Position numbers and translations under genes: made by a program. Of a stretch of 64,000 bases of DNA, positions 1-8,223 are shown one piece after another; position 1 is the stretch's first letter, and each line of letters opens with the position of its first letter. The notes under the pieces were generated by a model. The model saw only the letters and a list, made by a program, of their open reading frames with translations. It was not told where the DNA came from and did no database searches. Origin of the DNA: CBDAQA01 sp965247815 (lineage in GTDB: Bacteria; Planctomycetota; Phycisphaerae; Tepidisphaerales; Tepidisphaeraceae); contig CBDFHW010000034.1 of the NCBI GenBank assembly GCA_965247815.1, forward strand, positions 62,001 to 126,000, read 5' to 3'.

Positions 1-654
1 GCGAATGGCGGCGGTCATACTCTTCCGAAGATGGCGGACTACCTGAACCTCTTAAAGGTCCGGTCGTTCGTGCTCAACACCGCCGCCATGGCGGCCATGA
101 CCTTCGCGATCGGCGGCATCTCGTATTGGATGCCGAGGTATCTCACCTCAGACCGGCACCTGCCGCAGAACGCGAAAGTCATCTTCGGCGGGATCACCGT
201 CGTCGCCGGTCTCGGCGCGACCCTGCTCGGCGGACTGGCCGGCGATAAGCTGCGCGCCCGCTTCGGCGGGTCGTATTTTCTAGTGTCCGGCGTCGGCATT
301 CTCTTGGCCGTCCCGTTCACGCTCGCAATGCTGTACACGCCGTTCCCTTTCGCCTGGGTCATGCTCTTCGGCGCAGTCTTCTTCCTCTTCTTCAACACCG
401 GGCCGGCCAACACCGCCTTGGCGAACGTCGTCAGCCCGTCGATCCGCGCGTCGGCATTCGCAGTCAACATTTTCGTGATTCACGGACTCGGCGACGCGCC
501 GTCCCCGCCGATCCTCGGGTACATCGCCGGCAAGTGTGGGTGGAACGCCGCGTTCATCGTCGTCGCCAGCTGCATGGCACTGGCCGGCGTCCTCTGGTTG
601 ATCGGCACACCGCATTTGAAGCAGGACACGGACGCGGTATCGCAGCCGACTTAG
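1..654 (+). CDS. MFS transporter, C-terminal part (partial at window edge)
   Basis: The reading frame is open from base 1, so the 5' part lies outside the window; an internal ATG at 31 is probably not the start. About 217 residues are visible, with roughly six hydrophobic membrane segments broken by short polar loops, including a GDKLRARFG loop after the second segment. That pattern matches the C-terminal half of major facilitator superfamily carriers, and the GPANTALANVVSP stretch recalls Spinster-type members (family knowledge). The substrate cannot be told. It would act in the inner membrane as a secondary transporter. The stop is TAG at 652-654; no terminator hairpin was seen after it. 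Confidence 0.85.
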   Translation, partial: ANGGGHTLPKMADYLNLLKVRSFVLNTAAMAAMTFAIGGISYWMPRYLTSDRHLPQNAKVIFGGITVVAGLGATLLGGLAGDKLRARFGGSYFLVSGVGILLAVPFTLAMLYTPFPFAWVMLFGAVFFLFFNTGPANTALANVVSPSIRASAFAVNIFVIHGLGDAPSPPILGYIAGKCGWNAAFIVVASCMALAGVLWLIGTPHLKQDTDAVSQPT

Positions 655-892
655 ACATCGGCATCGTCATGCAGATCTTGGTTGCCTGCCAGCACCGTAA
701 AGCCGATGGGTTCACTGTGGACAGATTTTTAACAAAAAGGAATCAGGTTGGTATATTTCTATCAGTTTAAGCAGAAAATTTTACCGCGACGCTCAAGTCC
801 AACAGTCTACTGTAGGGGCAGATCAAAAGACGCTATGAAGAAGTCGCCGGGCGAAGAGAGTGTTGCGGGCTGATCAACGAAGTGAGGGTGTT

Positions 893-1087
893 GTGCAGAA
901 GAAGCGAAATAGCACACTTCGAATATTCATCTACGTTGCGACGGCCATCATGTGCCAAGGAATCATCGTTGCATTGAGACACAGCGATCTCATTGCGGGC
1001 TACGGCAGGGACTGGATCAGCTTTGCTGTTTGCGCCGTGATTTTTTTCCCCATTGCTCTTGGCGATTATCTTATCAACGGACGATAG
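893..1087 (+). CDS. small two-segment membrane protein, unknown
   Basis: A short protein of about 64 residues. A basic N-terminus (QKKRNSTLR) is followed by two hydrophobic stretches (IFIYVATAIMCQGIIVAL and WISFAVCAVIFFPIAL). I chose GTG at 893 because GAGGG lies just upstream; GTG at 860 in the same frame is an alternative. No family is recognised. It sits alone between the MFS gene and the convergent ruvX. Its size and lack of recognised relatives leave open that it is not a gene, but the membrane pattern and ribosome site favour a real one. Confidence 0.45.
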   Translation: MQKKRNSTLRIFIYVATAIMCQGIIVALRHSDLIAGYGRDWISFAVCAVIFFPIALGDYLINGR

Positions 1088-1109
1088 CTGAATCGGCGTT
1101 TTTGGATTC

Positions 1110-1136
1110 GTCCCTTCGGGACTGCCGCTAAACGGG
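1110..1136. repeat. half copy of dispersed GTTTAGCGGC palindrome
   Basis: The sequence resembles the right arm of the dispersed palindrome family seen elsewhere in this window: a small internal hairpin (TCCC-TTC-GGGA) followed by GCCGCTAAACGGG. No left arm lies nearby. It begins 3 bases beyond the stop codon of the minus-strand ruvX gene and could act as its terminator or RNA 3' end. Confidence 0.6.
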
Positions 1137-1138
1137 AC

Positions 1139-1594
1139 TCACACTTCGATCGCGGGCAGTTTCCCGTCCAGAAACGCCTGCAAGAATCCCGCCGCGGCGA
1201 CGGCGTCGAGCTGTTGTTTTTTTCGCTTCTGCGTCATCTTCTCGCCGGCCTTTTTTCGATCCGTGAGTTGCTGCTCGGCGGCGAAGCTGCTGAGGCGTTC
1301 GTCGACGAAGATGATGTCGACCGGCGGGAGCAGGTCTGCCGCCGACTGCGCGAGCGTGGCGGCCCACGCACGAACACTCCGGGCGGCGGGGCCCGTGCTG
1401 TCGTCCATATTAATCGGCAGCCCGATCACGATCCGCCGGACGGCTTCGGTGCGGACGACTTTTAAAATCGGCTCGATCGCTTGGACCGGATCGGTCACGA
1501 ACAACACCTCGAGCGGCGTCGCCCACGCCCCGCCCTCGTCGCTGATCGCCAGCCCGACGCGCCGGGTCCCGAGATCGATCGCCAGTGTTCGCAT
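1139..1594 (-). CDS. ruvX: YqgF/RuvX-family putative Holliday junction resolvase / pre-16S rRNA nuclease
   Basis: A 151-residue protein with the RNase H-like fold signature of the YqgF family: MRTLAIDLGTRRVGLAIS at the N-terminus with the first catalytic Asp at residue 7, a central IVIGLP strand, and FVDERLSS carrying the second acidic motif. In known members this enzyme trims the 5' end of 16S rRNA precursors; the older name refers to resolvase-like folding. The ATG at 1594 places the first beta strand right at the N-terminus, as in the family; an upstream ATG (1609) would add five residues that run into a repeat. Length is typical. Dispersed palindromes flank it on both sides, so it is probably transcribed alone. 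Confidence 0.9.
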   Translation of the reverse strand: MRTLAIDLGTRRVGLAISDEGGAWATPLEVLFVTDPVQAIEPILKVVRTEAVRRIVIGLPINMDDSTGPAARSVRAWAATLAQSAADLLPPVDIIFVDERLSSFAAEQQLTDRKKAGEKMTQKRKKQQLDAVAAAGFLQAFLDGKLPAIEV

Positions 1595-1610
1595 CGTGGC
1601 ACGGGGCAAC

Positions 1611-1689
1611 CCCGTTTAGCGGTCGCCCCGAAGGGGCACGTTCGACGTTAACGACACCAAAAGCGCCCCTGCGGGGCAGCCGCTAAACG
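1611..1689. repeat. dispersed intergenic palindrome, complete copy
   Basis: Two imperfectly complementary arms: 1611-1639 (CCCGTTTAGCGGTCGCCCCG...) and 1663-1689 (ending GCAGCCGCTAAACG). Each arm also folds on itself (GCCCC-GAA-GGGGC and GCCCC-TGC-GGGGC). It fills the gap between ruvX and the mannose-1-phosphate guanylyltransferase gene, lying downstream of the latter, so a terminator or mRNA-end role is possible. Confidence 0.85.
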
Positions 1690-1694
1690 TGTAC

Positions 1695-2798
1695 TTATTG
1701 AAAGCGGTTCCCGAACTTCTCCTTGATCTTCCCGACCAGGTCTTTGACACGCTGGCTTTCATTCTTCGGACAAATCAGCGTCGCGTCCGGCGTGTGCACG
1801 ATGATCATGTCCGTCACCCCGATCGTGCTGATCAAGTGGTCCGGCGCGGTGCTGAAAATGATGTTGTCGTCGCTGTCGATCAAAATGCAGCTGTTGGATT
1901 CGACCGCGTTGTTGTGCTCATCGGTCGCCAGCGTCTCGGCCAGGCTCGTCCACGAACCGACGTCCAGCCAGTGCACCGGCATCTCGACGACTGCCACTTG
2001 CGCTTTGCCCTTGCCCTGGCCTGCCGGTTCCATGATGGCGAAATCGACGCTGATCTTTTTCAACGTCGGGTAAACTTCGTTGACCACCTTTTCCTGATCG
2101 GGCGTGCCCCAGGCGTCGGCAATCTTGGCAAGCCCGTTGTACGTCTCCGGCAAATGCGCCCGCAGTTCTTCGAGCACCGTGTCAGCGCGCCAGACGAACA
2201 TGCCGCTGTTCCAGTAGTACCGGCCGGACTCGACGTACCGGTCGGCGGTCGGCTTGTCCGGTTTTTCACGGAACGCCAGGACGCGATAGGCCTTGCCGCC
2301 GTTGTTCACTTCCATCGCCTCACCGCGGTGCACGTACCCCAGCCCGGTGTGCCCGAATGTCGGCACGATGCCGAACGTCACCAGCGCGTTGGGGTGAGTC
2401 TCGGTCAACGCGAACGCGGTCTTGATCGCCTGCTGAAACGCTTCGATCGGTTCGATCACGTGGTCGGCGGTCACCACCGCACAGACCGCGTCGGGGTCTC
2501 GCTTTTTCAAAACCGCGGCGGTGTACCCCACGGCGGCGGCGGTGTCCCGGCCCATCGGTTCGCCGATGATGTTTTCCTTCGGCAGGTCCGGCAGGTCTTC
2601 CATTACCAGCGGCGCGTGCGCTGCGGCGGTGCAGACATAAATCTGGTTCGCCGGGAGCATGCCCCGCAGGCGTTCGTAGCTGACCTGGAGCAGACTTTTT
2701 CCCCGTACCACGCGAAGCAGCTGCTTCGGCTTGTCGCCGCGCGAGATCGGCCAAAGCCGCGTACCTGAACCGCCCGCCATGATGACGCCGTATTGCAT
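1695..2798 (-). CDS. manC: mannose-1-phosphate guanylyltransferase
   Basis: Makes GDP-mannose from mannose 1-phosphate and GTP, supplying mannose, fucose or rhamnose units to surface polysaccharide and protein glycosylation. The 367-residue protein starts with the nucleotidyltransferase signature GGSGTRLWP (residues 9-17), then ADHVI near 111, FREKP at 176-180 (the Lys-containing sugar-binding motif) and YWNSGMFVW near 195. It is the short, single-domain form without the phosphomannose isomerase domain fused in many ManC proteins. It is transcribed divergently from the photolyase gene across a 198-base gap. The gene symbol is by function; no polysaccharide cluster surrounds it here. Confidence 0.92.
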   Translation of the reverse strand: MQYGVIMAGGSGTRLWPISRGDKPKQLLRVVRGKSLLQVSYERLRGMLPANQIYVCTAAAHAPLVMEDLPDLPKENIIGEPMGRDTAAAVGYTAAVLKKRDPDAVCAVVTADHVIEPIEAFQQAIKTAFALTETHPNALVTFGIVPTFGHTGLGYVHRGEAMEVNNGGKAYRVLAFREKPDKPTADRYVESGRYYWNSGMFVWRADTVLEELRAHLPETYNGLAKIADAWGTPDQEKVVNEVYPTLKKISVDFAIMEPAGQGKGKAQVAVVEMPVHWLDVGSWTSLAETLATDEHNNAVESNSCILIDSDDNIIFSTAPDHLISTIGVTDMIIVHTPDATLICPKNESQRVKDLVGKIKEKFGNRFQ

Positions 2799-2996
2799 GA
2801 TGAAAGTTTTATACCAGAAAGAATGCCGTGCAACGGGAACGGTTGCCTAACATCCGCCGATCGATCCACGGGCGCGTCAGTTTGGTTCGACGGGTCCCGT
2901 GATTACGCCGAGCCAACGGCAAACTCGTTGCCATATCGACCGGCGTTGATCTTTCGCGAATTGTGTTCATTTCCAACCCCTGTTGCTTGGGAGCAC

Positions 2997-4514
2997 ATGC
3001 CCATCACCTCCTGGATTCTTGAAGACCAGCTGTCCGTGCCGCTCGCGCCGCCGGGCCGACCGGTGCTGATGATCGAATCGGATTTTTCGTTCCGCATGTG
3101 GAAATATCACAAGAAGCGGCTGACATTTTTAATCAGCGCGATGCGCCACTTCCGCGATGAGCTGATCGCCGCCGGTCGTGAGGTGCATTATTACGCGCTA
3201 AAGCCCAGGGGTTACCGCGACAGCCTTTCCGCGATCCGGCACTACGTCAAAACCACCGGCAATCGGCTTTTCAGCACGATCCTGCCGAGCGAATACCACA
3301 CGAAAGTTTGGCAGGAATCGCTCGAGGAAAAACTGAAGATCGAGATCGACTTTCAGCCCAACGAGATGTTCCTGACCGACCGCGACGAATTCGCGGTCTG
3401 GGCACGGTCGATGAAATCGCCGTTGATGGAGAATTTCTATCGGCGGACGCGCGTGCAGCACAACGTCCTGATGGCCCGCGGGAAACCGGTCGGTGGGGCG
3501 TGGAACTTCGACAAGCTGAATCGCAAACCGGCCCCCGGTGCCCTGCTCATGCCCCCGGTGCCGAACTACCCGCCCGACGAAATCACGCGCGAGGTCATGG
3601 ACGAAGTAAACCGAAGATTTCCCGACCACCCCGGGTCGACCGACGGGTTCGACTACCCGGTGACCCGCGCCGACGCCGCCGCGGCATTGCAGGATTTTCT
3701 GGACCATCGCCTTCCGCTGTTCGGGGACTACGAAGACGCGATGCTGTCCGATCACGGGCTGCTGTACCACTCGCGGTTGTCGTCGGCGATCAACAACGGG
3801 CTGATCGAGCCGATGCAGGCGATCCGCGGGGCCGAGGAACGCTTGAAGAATCAGCTCGCGCCGGTCAACGCGGTCGAGGGGTTCGTCCGCCAGATCCTCG
3901 GTTGGCGCGAATACATGTACGGTATCTATTGGACCTTCATGCCCGAGTACCGCGACCGCAACGCCCGGGGCGAGACGGCCCCGCTGCCCGACTTCTTCTG
4001 GACCGCCGACACGAAGATGAACTGCCTGGCTCACACGATGAAGCACGTGGTCGACCACGCCTACAGTCATCACATTCAACGGCTCATGATCATCTGCAAC
4101 TTTGCCACGCTCGCGGGGCTGAACCCGCAGTCGGTGAACGACTGGTTCCTGGAGATGTACATCGACAGCCACGACTGGGTCGTGACGCCGAACGTGGTCG
4201 GGATGGGCATGAACGCCGACGGCGGCACCTGCGCCACCAAGCCTTACGTCAGCTCCGGGGCGTACATCAACCGAATGAGCGATTATTGCAAATCCTGCCG
4301 GTACAAGGTCGCCGAACGCACCGGCCCGGACGCCTGCCCGTTCAACTATTTGTACTGGACGTTCCTGGAAGCCAACCGAAAGAAGCTCGAGACCAACCCC
4401 CGCATTGGCATGGTCCTGAAGAACCTCGACAAATTTGACCCGCAGACGCTGCAGGACATGCGCGAGCAAAAGCAATCGCTGTTGAAGCAGCTGACCCCGA
4501 CGGGGCAGTATTAA
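2997..4514 (+). CDS. iron-sulfur bacterial cryptochrome/photolyase (FeS-BCP, PhrB/CryB-like)
   Basis: A 505-residue flavoprotein expected to use light to repair (6-4) photoproducts or to sense blue light. It opens with the photolyase alpha/beta domain (SWILEDQLS). Four cysteines at about 343 (MNCLAHT), 431, 434 (YCKSC) and 447 (ACPFN) have the same spacing (88, 3, 13) as the [4Fe-4S] ligands of Agrobacterium PhrB, which defines the FeS-BCP group. Length also fits. The frame is open 68 codons upstream to 2793, but the family starts at the first beta strand, so ATG 2997 was chosen. Whether it repairs DNA or only signals cannot be read from the sequence. Confidence 0.92.
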   Translation: MPITSWILEDQLSVPLAPPGRPVLMIESDFSFRMWKYHKKRLTFLISAMRHFRDELIAAGREVHYYALKPRGYRDSLSAIRHYVKTTGNRLFSTILPSEYHTKVWQESLEEKLKIEIDFQPNEMFLTDRDEFAVWARSMKSPLMENFYRRTRVQHNVLMARGKPVGGAWNFDKLNRKPAPGALLMPPVPNYPPDEITREVMDEVNRRFPDHPGSTDGFDYPVTRADAAAALQDFLDHRLPLFGDYEDAMLSDHGLLYHSRLSSAINNGLIEPMQAIRGAEERLKNQLAPVNAVEGFVRQILGWREYMYGIYWTFMPEYRDRNARGETAPLPDFFWTADTKMNCLAHTMKHVVDHAYSHHIQRLMIICNFATLAGLNPQSVNDWFLEMYIDSHDWVVTPNVVGMGMNADGGTCATKPYVSSGAYINRMSDYCKSCRYKVAERTGPDACPFNYLYWTFLEANRKKLETNPRIGMVLKNLDKFDPQTLQDMREQKQSLLKQLTPTGQY

Positions 4515-4562
4515 GCGTGGGCACCCCCGGGCATCAAAACTTTGCAGGCGATAAAATGCGGC

Positions 4563-5259
4563 CTACGAGACCTTCGCGACGACCGCATTTGCCAGATCCG
4601 AGCAGACCTTTCGAAGCAGTTCCCAGGTCTTCCGGTGATAGTCTTCGGTGACTTCAATCCGCTGGCCGTCCTTGTAGCGAGCCAGTGCGCCGGATTTGGA
4701 TTCGTACGTCTTATTGGCCACGCCTCGGTTGTGAACAAGCACGTCCCGTGACGCCTTGGCTTCGGCGAGGTCGGCGATCTCGTCCTGCGAGGGGCATCCG
4801 GAGCTTTGCCTTTTCTTCGAGATAGTCGAACCACCCGGCCGGACGGATATACAGAATCTCGTTAAGTTCCCGGTTCACCACACGAGCGATAAGCGATTCC
4901 ACGTCTGCGGAGTCCAAAACTTCTTTGAAATCAATTTTTTTGCTGCCCAGACTTTTGGGATACGCTGTGAGCCAGAGGCGGACGAGGTCGAAAAAGTAGT
5001 TCTCAAAGATCGAGATGAATTGCTGGAACGTCGCCTCGGCCAGTTGTTCGGCGACATATCCACGCGATTTGGCGGCGAGTTCGACGTGCGTTGTTGTCGT
5101 TCCGGTCGTCAAATTGCGAATTGAAAGCGTCTGGCCGGCGGCAACGAATCGGCGGACCAGTTCCCAGGCTATCCTGGTATCGGTGTAATAGTCGTGGGCA
5201 GAATTCAGATCGGCCAGTACGCGATCCCGCAGCGATGTGATGTCGTCGACCAGTGACAT
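4563..5259 (-). pseudogene. HEPN-domain protein disrupted by a single-base insertion
   Basis: From ATG 5259 the frame reads normally to about residue 155 (WFDYLEEKAKL), then becomes Arg-rich nonsense. Removing one base from the G4 run at 4791-4794 (C4 on the coding strand) restores a frame to the TAG at 4563-4565, giving 231 residues. The restored part reads DEIADLAEAKASRDVLVHNR, which contains an R-x4-H motif (R-D-V-L-V-H), the catalytic signature of HEPN ribonucleases of toxin-antitoxin and defence systems. The restored tail is helical and ends cleanly. The gene follows a small partner gene with a 9-base gap. It may be a truly inactivated toxin, a phase-variable gene, or an assembly error. 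The HEPN assignment is mine from the motif and helical composition. Confidence 0.7.
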
Positions 5260-5268
5260 GCGATCCGA

Positions 5269-5511
5269 TCAGCCGACGTCGTCCAGTATATATTGCACCG
5301 CCGACGCGTCGGCCCCTCGACCCAGATTGATGACGGCTATTTCGGGCGTGCCGTTCAAAGAAATCGCATGTTCGTCGACCCGAAAAGGGACGCCATGCTT
5401 GCCCAGAACCGCTTTAACCTCGTCGAGCTGGCTGACGGGGACCATGATGTACGGCCCGGCCGTCCCGTCTGTCGAAACTGTCAACCGCTGTCTTGTCGAC
5501 GAATCATTCAT
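5269..5511 (-). CDS. small protein encoded directly upstream of the HEPN gene (possible partner/antitoxin)
   Basis: An 80-residue soluble protein from ATG 5511 (a TTG at 5538 would add nine residues). The predicted pattern is strand-helix-strand-strand-helix: YIMVPVS, QLDEVKAVLGKHG, VPFRVDEHAISL, PEIAVINL, ADASAVQYILD. This looks like a small alpha/beta fold, but no family is recognised. It is the first gene of a two-gene unit with the HEPN gene, separated by 9 bases, the usual arrangement for an antitoxin or a regulatory partner. Function is therefore inferred from position only. No membrane segment or signal peptide is present. Confidence 0.6.
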   Translation of the reverse strand: MNDSSTRQRLTVSTDGTAGPYIMVPVSQLDEVKAVLGKHGVPFRVDEHAISLNGTPEIAVINLGRGADASAVQYILDDVG

Positions 5512-5907
5512 CAGCTGTTCCAGGAAAACCTGCCGCAAGTATAGACGCGACTGCCTGTTTAATAAACCGTGATCACCTCGCCCGGGTTCCGCACTCTCTA
5601 AAATGGAAAGACCCGGCAGCCGATCGTGTCGCGCACCAAAATTGACCGAAAATCGACGAAAAAGGAACTATTCGGGCACATTGAAAACGATTTCGATTCC
5701 GACTTGAAAACGCGGAACTCTGTGGCACAATCGCGGCGGTCAATTGCCTTAGCGCACACAAATTGATCATCGACCAACGGACTGGCCGATACACCGAGTG
5801 AACCGCCGACCGGGCCCTACGGATTGTTTGGGTGCCGTCCGGGACGTGCGGTCGGCATTCGGGACTCTCGGGTTCTTTTCGAACCTTTGACCCAAGGACG
5901 GGTAATC
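5512..5907. promoter_or_regulatory. divergent intergenic region with candidate murA promoter
   Basis: This 396-base stretch between the HEPN pair (minus) and murA (plus) holds no convincing gene. A sigma70-like match lies at 5704-5731: TTGAAA, 16 bases, CACAAT, about 180 bases before murA. The murA ribosome site AAGGA lies shortly before 5908. A 28-codon in-frame extension from TTG 5824 is possible but lacks similarity to MurA. Confidence 0.3.
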
Positions 5908-7230
5908 ATGGATTCATTTCGCATTCGCGGCGGTTCACGACTCAAAGGGAAGATCGAAATCAGCGGGAGCAAAAACTCCGCGCTGCCCATCGTCGCCGCC
6001 TGCCTGATGGCCGGTGAACAGAAGATGACCCTGCACGGCGTCCCCCGCCTGTCGGACATCGATTCCATGACCAAGCTGGTCGGTCAGCTCGGTTGCCACG
6101 TCTACCGCCACGACCCGATCAACAAAACCGTCGGGGACGGCCCCGACCTGAACGGCCCGCTCGACATCGAAGTCCTCGACGAGAAGCAGTGCCATGCCCA
6201 TTACGACATCGTCAAAACCATGCGGGCCAGCATCTGCGTACTCGGACCCCTGCTGGCCAAGCGCGGCAAGGCCATCGTGTCGATCCCCGGCGGGTGCGCG
6301 ATCGGTGACCGGCCGGTCGATCTGCACGTCCGCGGGCTCCAGAAGCTTGGCGCTGAATTCACCACCGAAGGCGGGAACATCGTCGGCACCGTCAAAGGCC
6401 GGCTCAAGGGTTGCCGGATGTACCTCGGCGGCGCCCAGGGCCCGACCGTGCTGGGAACCATCAATGTGATGTGCGCCGCCGCATTGGCCGAAGGGGACAC
6501 GGTCCTCGTCGGCGCCGCCTGCGAGCCGGAAGTCACCGACTGTGCCGAGATGCTCAATAAAATGGGCGCGAAGATCAAAGGTCACGGCACCCCCGAAATC
6601 CGCATCGAAGGCGTCGAACGCCTCACCGGCACCCAACACCGCATCATCCCCGACCGCATCGAATGCGGTACTTTCATCATGGCCGCCGCCATCACCAACG
6701 GCGAGCTCGAGCTCAAGCACTGCAACATGGACCACCTGATCGCCGTCAGCGATCGCCTCGATGAAATCGGTGTGAAATGTGAACGCAAGGACAATTCGGT
6801 GATCGTCTCAGCCACCCGCCGATTGAACCCCATCGAGATGGTCACCCAGCCGTTCCCCGGCTTCCCGACCGACCTGCAGGCCCAGCTTATGGCATTGCTC
6901 TGCCTCGGCGACGGCATCAGCGTCGTCACCGAACGCATCTTCCCCGACCGGTTCCTGCACGTCGGTGAACTCAACCGCATGGGCGCCCGCGTCCGCAAGG
7001 AAGGCCCGACCGCCATCATCCAGGGTGTGAAAGAACTGCAAGGCGCGAGCGTCATGGCCAGCGACCTCCGCGCGTCGGCCGCGCTGGTGCTCGCCGGCCT
7101 GGTCGCCCGTGGCGAAACCCGCATCGACCGAGTCTATCACATCGATCGTGGCTACGAAAAGATCGAACAAAAGCTCGCCGCCGTGGGTGCGGACATCACC
7201 CGCTTCAACGAATCCCGCGGGGCCGCCTGA
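5908..7230 (+). CDS. murA: UDP-N-acetylglucosamine 1-carboxyvinyltransferase (MurA)
   Basis: Catalyses the first committed step of peptidoglycan synthesis, moving enolpyruvate from PEP to UDP-GlcNAc in the cytoplasm. The 440-residue protein shows the KN motif at residues 22-23 and the loop SIPGGCAIGDRPVDLH with the PEP-adduct cysteine at about 130, the residue attacked by fosfomycin; Cys rather than Asp here predicts sensitivity at the enzyme level. ATG 5908 follows an AAGGA site, and its N-terminus MDSFRIRGGSRLKG aligns with the family start. It is relevant to the long debate on planctomycete walls, since it implies peptidoglycan precursor synthesis. It stands alone, not in a cell-division cluster. 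Confidence 0.96.
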   Translation: MDSFRIRGGSRLKGKIEISGSKNSALPIVAACLMAGEQKMTLHGVPRLSDIDSMTKLVGQLGCHVYRHDPINKTVGDGPDLNGPLDIEVLDEKQCHAHYDIVKTMRASICVLGPLLAKRGKAIVSIPGGCAIGDRPVDLHVRGLQKLGAEFTTEGGNIVGTVKGRLKGCRMYLGGAQGPTVLGTINVMCAAALAEGDTVLVGAACEPEVTDCAEMLNKMGAKIKGHGTPEIRIEGVERLTGTQHRIIPDRIECGTFIMAAAITNGELELKHCNMDHLIAVSDRLDEIGVKCERKDNSVIVSATRRLNPIEMVTQPFPGFPTDLQAQLMALLCLGDGISVVTERIFPDRFLHVGELNRMGARVRKEGPTAIIQGVKELQGASVMASDLRASAALVLAGLVARGETRIDRVYHIDRGYEKIEQKLAAVGADITRFNESRGAA

Positions 7231-7445
7231 GGCTTCGCCCCGGCTTCGGTTTACTTGACGATTGGCAACCAACCTGGGCGCCCGACCGAGGCTCCGCGTC
7301 CAGAACCTGGCCCGCCGAGCGTCACCAAGCCGAAATCATGGGTCGGCGGGTGACAGAGCAAATCCGCACCGCCGTAATATAAACTTGTTGACCCGACTAC
7401 TGCGCCGGAGCTATGGTATTGACAGGGGTTTGCGGAGAGATAGTC

Positions 7446-7949
7446 GTGCCGAATACGCTAGCCGAGGAGATTAAAAAGCGGCTGCCTTTCGAAAGCCCCG
7501 CCGAGGAAGCATTTCTGAACCTGATGCGGACCCACGCGGTCCTAACCGGCCCTTCGGAAAAGCTATTCAAACAGCACGGCATCTCCCCGGCCAAGTACAA
7601 CATCCTCCGAATCCTCCGCGGTGCCAAAATCACCGGCGAAGCCTGTAAACACGGCCTCCCCAGTCTCGAGATCGCCGACCGCCTGATCGCCCGCGTCCCC
7701 GACATCACCCGCTTAGTCGACGGGCTGGAAACCGACGGATATGTCGCCCGCACCCGCTGTATCGAAGACCGCCGGGTGGTCTACGTCGGCATCACCCCCA
7801 AGGGCCTGCAACTGATCGACCAGCTCGCCCAACCCCTCTGCGAATCCCACAAAGACATCCTCGGTCACATGTCCCCCGCGGACCTCGAACAACTCAGCGC
7901 GCTGTTGTTCAAAGCGAGGCATAGAGAAACGATGAACGATGAACGATGA
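7446..7949 (+). CDS. MarR-family transcriptional regulator
   Basis: A 167-residue winged-helix protein. The N-terminal helix EEAFLNLMRTHAVL is followed by the recognition region SLEIADRLIARVPDITRLVDGLETDGYV and the wing RCIEDRRVVYVGITPKG, which has the usual Asp-Arg-Arg wing of MarR proteins. Such dimers usually repress nearby genes and respond to small phenolic or oxidising ligands; the ligand is unknown here. GTG 7446 was chosen because GGAGA lies 6-8 bases before it; ATG 7413 would add 11 residues. The next gene (DJ-1/PfpI type) is convergent, so it is not an obvious operon partner. The 3' end of this gene is partly repeated at 8061-8081. Confidence 0.88.
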   Translation: MPNTLAEEIKKRLPFESPAEEAFLNLMRTHAVLTGPSEKLFKQHGISPAKYNILRILRGAKITGEACKHGLPSLEIADRLIARVPDITRLVDGLETDGYVARTRCIEDRRVVYVGITPKGLQLIDQLAQPLCESHKDILGHMSPADLEQLSALLFKARHRETMNDER

Positions 7950-8223
7950 ATGCAGAACGAAGAGAAGACGCCGAGATCGAATGCTTTTCTCTGCCGTTCA
8001 TCCTCATCATTTCCCCTTACCCGCCGGCGCGATCGGCTTGCCGACGACGCCGACAATTGGGCGCTGATGTTCAATGCGAGGTATAAGGAAATGCAGAATG
8101 CAGAACGAATAGCGGCATAAAATTATGACTGCCAAGGTCTTCTCTTGGTTCTGCATTCATCGTTCATCATTCATCATTTCCCCAAGACCCACGCCGGCGC
8201 GATCGGCTTGCCGACCACGCCGG
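7899..8223. repeat. tandem duplication of the marR-pfpI intergenic region with GAACGATGAA repeats
   Basis: Unit 1 (about 7899-8053) begins in the 3' end of marR (GCGCTGTTGTTCAAAGCGAG) and ends with a degraded copy of the 3' end of the DJ-1/PfpI gene (CCGGCGCGATCGGCTTGCCG). Unit 2 (about 8061-8223) begins with a decayed marR tail (GCGCTGATGTTCAATGCGAG) and ends in the real gene end. Both contain short GATGAATGCAGAAC-type repeats and inverted partners (TTCTGCATTCATCGTTCATC). The unit length is about 160 bases. Confidence 0.75.

Noticed and set aside
5824..5907. 28-codon N-terminal extension of MurA from TTG
   Set aside because: MurA proteins begin close to the first KN motif; ATG 5908 has an AAGGA site and gives the normal distance (Lys 22).
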